Of a stretch of 64,000 nt of DNA, positions 58,831 through 64,000 are shown in pieces; the first letter of the stretch is position 1; each line of letters begins with the position of its first letter. This DNA comes from Bordetella sp. (GTDB lineage: Bacteria; Pseudomonadota; Gammaproteobacteria; Burkholderiales; Burkholderiaceae_B). The translations under genes and the position numbers were made by a program. The notes below the pieces were generated by a model. The model worked only from the letters and a program-made list of their open reading frames with translations, ran no database searches and was not told the origin of the DNA. The stretch covers positions 707,309 through 771,308 of the forward strand of contig CP063810.1 of assembly GCA_022818765.1 (NCBI GenBank), written 5' to 3'.

Positions 58831-59343
58831 TCAGCTTTGATTATTTGGAATTTCTGGTTCTGAAAATGCTCCTCCAGATTGGTTAGCAATATATACCATA
58901 GCCCGAGCTACTTCGTAATCACTAAGATTGGGATTCCCTCCTTTAGGAGGCATTGCGTCTTTTCCATATATAGCGATTTTTAAAGCAGCTTCATACCCAG
59001 CTTGAATAATACCAGCCCATGCAGAATGATCTCCTATTTTTGGAGCACCTGCAATTCCAGTTAGATGGCATGCAGCACAAACACTTGAAAAAACTTGTTC
59101 GCCAGTTTTAAAAACTCGAGGAGCATTAATATCAACAAATTCAAGTTTGGCAATAGGAGCTATTCTCATATTTATTGCTTCTTCTGATAAAGAATCAGAA
59201 CCTGCAGCAGCCTTATTTCCAGAAACTACAATATTTACAATCATGCTAATAATAGCTATTGGTATTACAAATGCTAAAAAAACCACCATAGCAATTCGTT
59301 TTAAATTTTTAAGAGAAATTTCTTGATTATTACCACGATCCAA
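58831..59343 (-). CDS. Membrane-anchored class I cytochrome c (c5-like)
   Basis: A 170-residue protein with one N-terminal membrane anchor (about residues 16-40) and a single haem domain. The haem motif is CAACH (about residue 90) and the likely Met ligand is in DAMPPKGGNP. It could pass electrons to a terminal oxidase. It is separate from the cyd genes; cytochrome bd itself takes electrons from quinol, so this protein implies another cytochrome c-using enzyme elsewhere. Maturation would need a Ccm system not in this window. Confidence 0.9.
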   Translation of the reverse strand: MDRGNNQEISLKNLKRIAMVVFLAFVIPIAIISMIVNIVVSGNKAAAGSDSLSEEAINMRIAPIAKLEFVDINAPRVFKTGEQVFSSVCAACHLTGIAGAPKIGDHSAWAGIIQAGYEAALKIAIYGKDAMPPKGGNPNLSDYEVARAMVYIANQSGGAFSEPEIPNNQS

Positions 59344-59563
59344 TTTTTTACTCCTAAATTGAATATCATTATATATACTTTAGTTGTTATAAAAAATCTT
59401 TGAATTATTTTATCCAAAGAATAAAAAAGAAATGCTATTAAATTACTTAATTCAATTATATACTTGATAATTGAGAATCATGCTATTAATAATTGTGATT
59501 AGGTTCAATTCTTAATTCATTAATAATTTGAGAATTGTTGTATTAGATTGTACTGTGTTACAC

Positions 59564-59635
59564 ACGCCTGTAGTTCAATGGATAGAATAAGAGTTTCCGA
59601 AACTCTTGATACAGGTTCAATTCCTGTCAGGCGTA
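59564..59635 (+). tRNA. tRNA-Arg (anticodon CCG)
   Basis: A complete cloverleaf folds by hand: acceptor acgcctg/caggcgt (7 bp), D stem gttc/gaat, anticodon stem agagt/actct with loop ttccgaa (anticodon CCG), T arm acagg-ttcaatt-cctgt, discriminator A at 59635. CCA is not encoded (tata follows), so a CCA-adding enzyme is required. It is the only tRNA in the window. Confidence 0.93.
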
Positions 59636-60041
59636 TAAAATAATTCATAATTAATATTATTTAATTAATTTTGATTCTTTTTAAGAAAATTAAATTTCAA
59701 GATATTTTTTATTTATGTTACTCTAATCATGAAAAGATTCATATAATGTTCAGTATTTTTAGCATTTCAATATATAAATAAATTTGATAATTTTATAAAA
59801 ATGTTGTTTCAGATAAAAATTATTTTGTCAAATGATAGTTTGTAAGCTTTTATTAATAATATAATGGTGCTGTGTTTATTTAAAAAATAATCTGTTTGTT
59901 TTTAAATAAGTTACTTATAAATTTTAATTATGAATTAATGGAAAAAATTTACTATTTGTTAATTCGTATTATAAATGGGGTGGGAGTTTACAGTTTTTTT
60001 CATGTATGTCGTGTCAAGAAGCTATCTTGGAGCTTTATACA
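59636..60041. other. Non-coding stretch between tRNA-Arg and the lipoprotein gene
   Basis: About 400 bases of very AT-rich DNA. No ORF, RNA or clear palindrome is evident. A short plus-strand frame near 59975 is out of phase with the lipoprotein gene and looks spurious. It must contain the promoter of the downstream gene. Confidence 0.5.
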
Positions 60042-60572
60042 ATGATGTCAAAGTTGTGTCGATTCTCATTAAAAAATATCATCCTAATCTTAATGATTAT
60101 AGAAACAAGTTGTTTACCTCAATACAATTGGCGGGAAATTTTATTAGCAGATGGTCATGTTCATGCCACTTTCCCTGATCGAATTTCTACAGAGATTTAT
60201 CCTACAGTTTTATATGGTTATGATCTTAATTTTTCTAAGAGTTTTGTAGAAATTTCCGGAGCACTATTTACAATAAATTATGCTCAATTATCACCTAAAT
60301 TATTACAAAATCATAATGTCCGAATGCAACTTGGACATTCTATGATTCAGAATTTGTACTTATATTTACAAGTTGTACCACCTGATAATTTTGAAGATTA
60401 TGGACAAGATATTGAAATATATGGCAATTCTGAAAAAGACCAAAATTGGTTAATGGCTAGAATTTGGGTAACTGATACTATGCTAGTTGAAGCTATTGCT
60501 TTAGGCAATAAAAAGAATCTTTCTTTTGATAATGCTAAAAAATTTCTACATTCCGTAGTAGTTAAACGATAA
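60042..60572 (+). CDS. Hypothetical lipoprotein upstream of metX
   Basis: About 176 residues. From ATG 60042 a basic start is followed by a hydrophobic run ending in a possible lipobox (MIIETSC, then LPQYNWREI). An open frame extends to 60006, but this ATG places the signal correctly. The rest is a mixed alpha/beta domain with ILLADGHVHATFPDRI and a C-terminal helix. Proteins with an N-terminal YxWRE motif upstream of metX occur in beta-proteobacteria, as I recall; their function is not known to me. Confidence 0.7.
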   Translation: MMSKLCRFSLKNIILILMIIETSCLPQYNWREILLADGHVHATFPDRISTEIYPTVLYGYDLNFSKSFVEISGALFTINYAQLSPKLLQNHNVRMQLGHSMIQNLYLYLQVVPPDNFEDYGQDIEIYGNSEKDQNWLMARIWVTDTMLVEAIALGNKKNLSFDNAKKFLHSVVVKR

Positions 60573-60714
60573 AATCTGTAACTGTTTAATCCTCTTTATT
60601 ATTCAAGAAAATTAATTATATGTTTGTGATTGATGTAATGTTCATATAGAATTCAAACGAACTATTGTAGCTTGAACTGCGATTATTTTAAATATTTTAA
60701 AGCGCTTTTTTGCC

Positions 60715-61863
60715 GTGCATAATTCTGTTGGAATTGTTTCTCCTATTAATATTAGATTTAATGAACCTTTAAAATTGACTAGTGGTCAATTTTTAAAGTA
60801 CTACGAACTTACTGTTGAAACTTATGGAATTTTGAACGAGAAACGAAATAATGGGGTATTAATTTGCCATGCACTGAATGGATCTCATCATGTAGCTGGA
60901 ATTTCTAGCGCTGATCTTGATGATATCGGTTGGTGGGACAATATGGTAGGACCTGGAAAGCCAGTTGATACGAATAAGTTTTTTGTTATAGGCATAAATA
61001 ATTTAGGATCATGTTTTGGATCAACAGGGCCTGCAAGTATAAATCCGGATACTAATCTTCCCTGGGGGGCCGATTTTCCAATGTTAGCTATTGAGGATTG
61101 GGTAAATGCTCAAGCTAGAGTAGCAGATTATTTTGGAATTAAATGCTTTGCAGCAGTAATGGGAGGATCTTTAGGTGGTATGCAAGCTTTAAGTTGGGCT
61201 ATTAATTGTACTGATAGAGTATTAAATTGTATTGTGATAGCAAGCACACCTAGATTATCAGCTCAAAATATTGCTTTTAATGAAGTTTCTAGACGAGCAA
61301 TAATTAGCGATCCTGATTTTCATGGAGGCAATTATTATGCCAAGAATACAAAACCCAGTCGGGGTTTATCTGTTGCACGTATGATCGCTCATATAACTTA
61401 TCTTTCTGATAATGATATGGCTAGAAAATTTGGAAGAACTCAATGTAAGCCTTCGGAAAATGGATCATACCGTTATGATTATAATATTGAATTCGAAGTA
61501 GAGTCTTATTTACGATATCAAGGTGAAAAGTTTAGCCGTTATTTTGACGCCAATACATATTTGTTAATTACACGTGCATTGGATTATTTTGATCCATCTC
61601 GTTCAACAAATGGAGATTTAAGATTAGCTTTGCTTCCTGCAAAAGCAAATTTTCTTGTACTTTCATTTTCTACTGATTGGCGCTTTCCCCCTGCTCGTTC
61701 ACGAGAAATAGTGAAAGCATTATTAAAAAATGGTAATTCAATATCATATGTAGAACTTGATGCACCATATGGACATGATGCGTTTTTATTAAACGATTCA
61801 CGTTACCATGCAATTATAAGAGGTTATTATAATAGAATTGCGCAAGAATTAAATCTAAATTAA
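60715..61863 (+). CDS. metX: Homoserine O-acyltransferase MetX
   Basis: Activates homoserine for methionine synthesis. The 382-residue alpha/beta hydrolase has the oxyanion/substrate region [15 protein letters not shown], the nucleophile elbow [11 protein letters not shown], and the acid and His near [11 protein letters not shown] and YGHDAFLL. Beta-proteobacterial MetX may use succinyl-CoA instead of acetyl-CoA. GTG start at 60715 has no clear SD. metW follows in 16 bases. Confidence 0.94.
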   Translation: MHNSVGIVSPINIRFNEPLKLTSGQFLKYYELTVETYGILNEKRNNGVLICHALNGSHHVAGISSADLDDIGWWDNMVGPGKPVDTNKFFVIGINNLGSCFGSTGPASINPDTNLPWGADFPMLAIEDWVNAQARVADYFGIKCFAAVMGGSLGGMQALSWAINCTDRVLNCIVIASTPRLSAQNIAFNEVSRRAIISDPDFHGGNYYAKNTKPSRGLSVARMIAHITYLSDNDMARKFGRTQCKPSENGSYRYDYNIEFEVESYLRYQGEKFSRYFDANTYLLITRALDYFDPSRSTNGDLRLALLPAKANFLVLSFSTDWRFPPARSREIVKALLKNGNSISYVELDAPYGHDAFLLNDSRYHAIIRGYYNRIAQELNLN

Positions 61864-61879
61864 TGCTAATTTATTTGAT

Positions 61880-62503
61880 ATGAAACTTATGAATTATATC
61901 ACAAATAATAACTCTGATTTTGTGCTCAGAACCGATTTAAATCGCATAGCTAGTTGGATTAAAAGAGAGAGCAGCGTGCTAGATTTAGGTTGTGGAGATG
62001 GCACATTATTAAATTATTTAAATAATAACTTACAAACAAAAGGAGTGGGAGTTGAATTAGATAATCGTTTAGTAATTGAATGTATAAATAAAGGAGTTAG
62101 AGTTATTCAACAAGATTTAGAAGATGGATTAGCATTATTTGATGATAAACAGTTTGATACAGTTATTTTATCTCAAACATTGCAATCTATGCATCATACT
62201 GAGCATATTCTATTAGAGATGTCTAGGGTTTCAAACTATGGAATTGTGTCTTTCCCAAATTTTGGCTATTGGTTACATGGGTTATCAATCTTATGTGGTA
62301 GAATGCCTGTAACAGGACAGATACCATACCAATGGTATAATTCACCAAACATTCATTTATGCACATTAAAAGATTTTGAAGAATTAGCTGGTTCTTTAGG
62401 ATTAAAAATCCTAGAGCGGGCTGCATTTAACGCATCTCAAGAAATAAAATGGTTAATTAATTGGCGAACTTCATTAGCCTTATATCATTTCAGTTCAAGT
62501 TAA
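61880..62503 (+). CDS. metW: Methionine biosynthesis protein MetW
   Basis: A 207-residue SAM-methyltransferase-like protein that partners MetX. VLDLGCGDGTLLNYL is motif I, GVELDN motif II and DTVILSQTLQSMHHTEHIL motif IV. SFPNFGYW and QIPYQWYNSPNIHLCT are MetW signatures. The metX-metW pair is conserved in proteobacteria; MetW is thought to activate MetX. Confidence 0.94.
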   Translation: MKLMNYITNNNSDFVLRTDLNRIASWIKRESSVLDLGCGDGTLLNYLNNNLQTKGVGVELDNRLVIECINKGVRVIQQDLEDGLALFDDKQFDTVILSQTLQSMHHTEHILLEMSRVSNYGIVSFPNFGYWLHGLSILCGRMPVTGQIPYQWYNSPNIHLCTLKDFEELAGSLGLKILERAAFNASQEIKWLINWRTSLALYHFSSS

Positions 62504-62577
62504 ATTTCTCACAATTTTAAAATAATCCATCATTTATTTAAAGTTCATTTGAAAATTTTGCAGTTTCTATTTTTATT

Positions 62578-63789
62578 TTATGAACAATGATTTATTGTTA
62601 CACAACGTATTGTCATAGGCAATTTTCGCAATATTGTTAAAACTTCATTTGATACAATGGAATCTACATCTGTGATGACATAACCCAATTGTCCTTTTGT
62701 TTGTAAATTTTGACTAATAATATTTAACCCATTTTTTGCTAATAAATTCGTTAACATACCCAGAGCCCCTGGAGTGTTATAATGCATATGTAATATTCTT
62801 GTTTTACCAGATGGTTTTATATATGGAATTTCTGGGAAATTAACAGCCCCTTTAGTTGAACCTGTTTTTATAAAACGAACAAGTTTTTCAGCCACTTCAT
62901 GACCAATATTTTCCTGAGATTCTTGAGTACTACCTGCTATATGAGGAGTTAAAATAACATTTTGAAATTCAATTAATGGGCTATTTAAACTCTCCCCTGG
63001 ATTCTTTGGTTCGCAAGGAAAAACATCTAAGGCTGCTCCGCTTATATGCCCACTTTTTAAGGATTCATATAATGCATCCATATCAATTACTTCTCCTCGT
63101 GAGGCATTTATTATAATTGATCCTTTTTTCATATATGATAAGCTTTCCTTATTGATCAAATTATTATTTTCTTTTCCTCCAGGGATATGCAAAGTAATTA
63201 CGTCTGATTGCTTGAGTAAATCTATCAATGAATTTGTTGATTTAGCATTTCCAAGAGGAAGTTTATCTTCAATATCATAATAAATTACACGCATACCGAG
63301 CCCTTCGGAAAGAGTGCTGATTTGTGAACCAATATTTCCATATCCTATGATACCTAATGTCTTTCCACGTATTTCAAAGGATCCGATTGCAGATTTGTCC
63401 CAGTATCCATTGCGAATTTGATAATTTTTCTCAGGAATTCTTCGAAGAAGTAAAATTGCTTCACCTAATGTAAGTTCAGCAACGGAACGTGTGTTAGCAA
63501 ATGGAGCATTAAAAACAGGGATTCCATGTAACATTGCACTTTCAAGATTAACTTGATTTGTACCTATACAAAAACATCCTAATACACATAATTCAGTTGC
63601 ATTTTCAAAAATCTTCATATCAAATTGGGATCGAGAACGAATTCCAACTACATTAGCTCCCTTCAGTGCTAGTTGCAGTTCATCTGGTGGTAAAGCAGAA
63701 GAATGATTAGCTATTTTCGTATATCCCGCTGCTTTAAAAATAGCTTTAGCACTTGGATGTATATTCTCGAATAGTACAATTTGAGTCAT
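62578..63789 (-). CDS. serA: D-3-phosphoglycerate dehydrogenase
   Basis: First step of serine synthesis. The 403-residue protein has the NAD motif LGIIGYGNIGSQISTL, catalytic Arg in INASRGEVIDMDAL, Glu in FPCEPKNP, and His in LTPHIAGSTQESQ. A C-terminal ACT domain (about 330-403) gives serine feedback, as in the E. coli type. It is convergent with metW. About 210 non-coding bases follow its start to the window end. Confidence 0.96.
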   Translation of the reverse strand: MTQIVLFENIHPSAKAIFKAAGYTKIANHSSALPPDELQLALKGANVVGIRSRSQFDMKIFENATELCVLGCFCIGTNQVNLESAMLHGIPVFNAPFANTRSVAELTLGEAILLLRRIPEKNYQIRNGYWDKSAIGSFEIRGKTLGIIGYGNIGSQISTLSEGLGMRVIYYDIEDKLPLGNAKSTNSLIDLLKQSDVITLHIPGGKENNNLINKESLSYMKKGSIIINASRGEVIDMDALYESLKSGHISGAALDVFPCEPKNPGESLNSPLIEFQNVILTPHIAGSTQESQENIGHEVAEKLVRFIKTGSTKGAVNFPEIPYIKPSGKTRILHMHYNTPGALGMLTNLLAKNGLNIISQNLQTKGQLGYVITDVDSIVSNEVLTILRKLPMTIRCVTINHCS

Positions 63790-64000
63790 AAAAATTTCCT
63801 ATCAAATAATAGAAATTAAGTACGTTTTATATTAATAAATTAAATATCTAGTTCATATTTTTTAATAAAATACACCAAATAAAAATATTTTTCATACATC
63901 AATATTATGCTTAAAAAGAATGCTTTTTAAAAAGATTAATACTTTTGCAAGTACAGTGATATTGATTATATTTTAATAAATTATTTTCAATTTATATGAA

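Noticed and set aside
59975..60178. 67-codon plus-strand ORF overlapping the lipoprotein gene
   Set aside because: It overlaps the lipoprotein frame, lacks a SD and shows no protein-like pattern.

Overview
This is a 64 kb stretch of an AT-rich bacterial chromosome, roughly 30% G+C by eye. It is densely packed with core metabolic and housekeeping genes and has no phage, transposon, integron or CRISPR signal. The proteins and their order look like those of Burkholderiales of the Bordetella/Alcaligenaceae type: def-fmt-rsmB-ntrX-like, a rhodanese-grxC-secB-gpsA block divergent from gpmA-ctpA-moeB, rplU-rpmA-obgE-proB, leuS-lptE-holA-proA, atpIBEFHAGDC-hemE-priA, and a cytochrome c near metX-metW. 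The A+T bias, missing genes inside conserved blocks and visible gene remnants point to a genome-reduced, host-restricted symbiont, for example something like Ca. Kinetoplastibacterium. The genus is inference, not seen directly.

Layout. 1-8.2 kb: 3' end of rodA, an anion/Na+ symporter, argB, dolP, rsmI, ptsN and lptB-lptA-lptC. 8.6-15 kb: a complete cytochrome bd module, cydA-cydB-cydX-cydD-cydC. 15-24 kb: ilvA, a YggS-type PLP protein, an orphan amino-acid binding protein, def-fmt-rsmB, an orphan response regulator and bioC. 24-29.3 kb: gpsA-secB-grxC-rhodanese, gpmA, a decayed ctpA and a MoeB/ThiF enzyme. 29.4-39.3 kb: proB-obgE-rpmA-rplU, ispB, proA-holA-lptE-leuS. 39.3-40.7 kb: a gene-poor patch with two large hairpins and an eroded ORF. 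40.7-47 kb: rpmB-rpmG, modA-modB, pdxJ-acpS-uvrC-pgsA and folB. 47.3-57.9 kb: the whole F1Fo ATP synthase operon, then hemE and priA. 58-63.8 kb: nnrD, a membrane-anchored cytochrome c, tRNA-Arg(CCG), a lipoprotein, metX-metW and serA.

Together the genes describe a respiring cell (bd oxidase, cytochrome c, ATP synthase, haem synthesis) with a Gram-negative envelope (lptABCE, dolP, rodA). It makes several amino acids (arg, pro, ile, ser, met), PLP, folate and possibly biotin. Several systems survive only in part here: ModAB without ModC, an Aap-type binding protein without permease, a response regulator without its kinase, and PtsN without rpoN.

The most notable signal is a set of single-base indels. 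Most sit in or beside short homopolymer runs, and they break argB (twice), cydD, ilvA, holA, leuS, atpA, atpG and hemE. Undoing the single-base shift(s) restores a normal full-length protein in every case. Uncorrected sequencing error is the simplest explanation; transcriptional slippage in an AT-rich symbiont is the interesting alternative. ctpA is different: it is truly decayed and both catalytic dyad residues are replaced. I found no convincing undescribed multi-gene system in this window.
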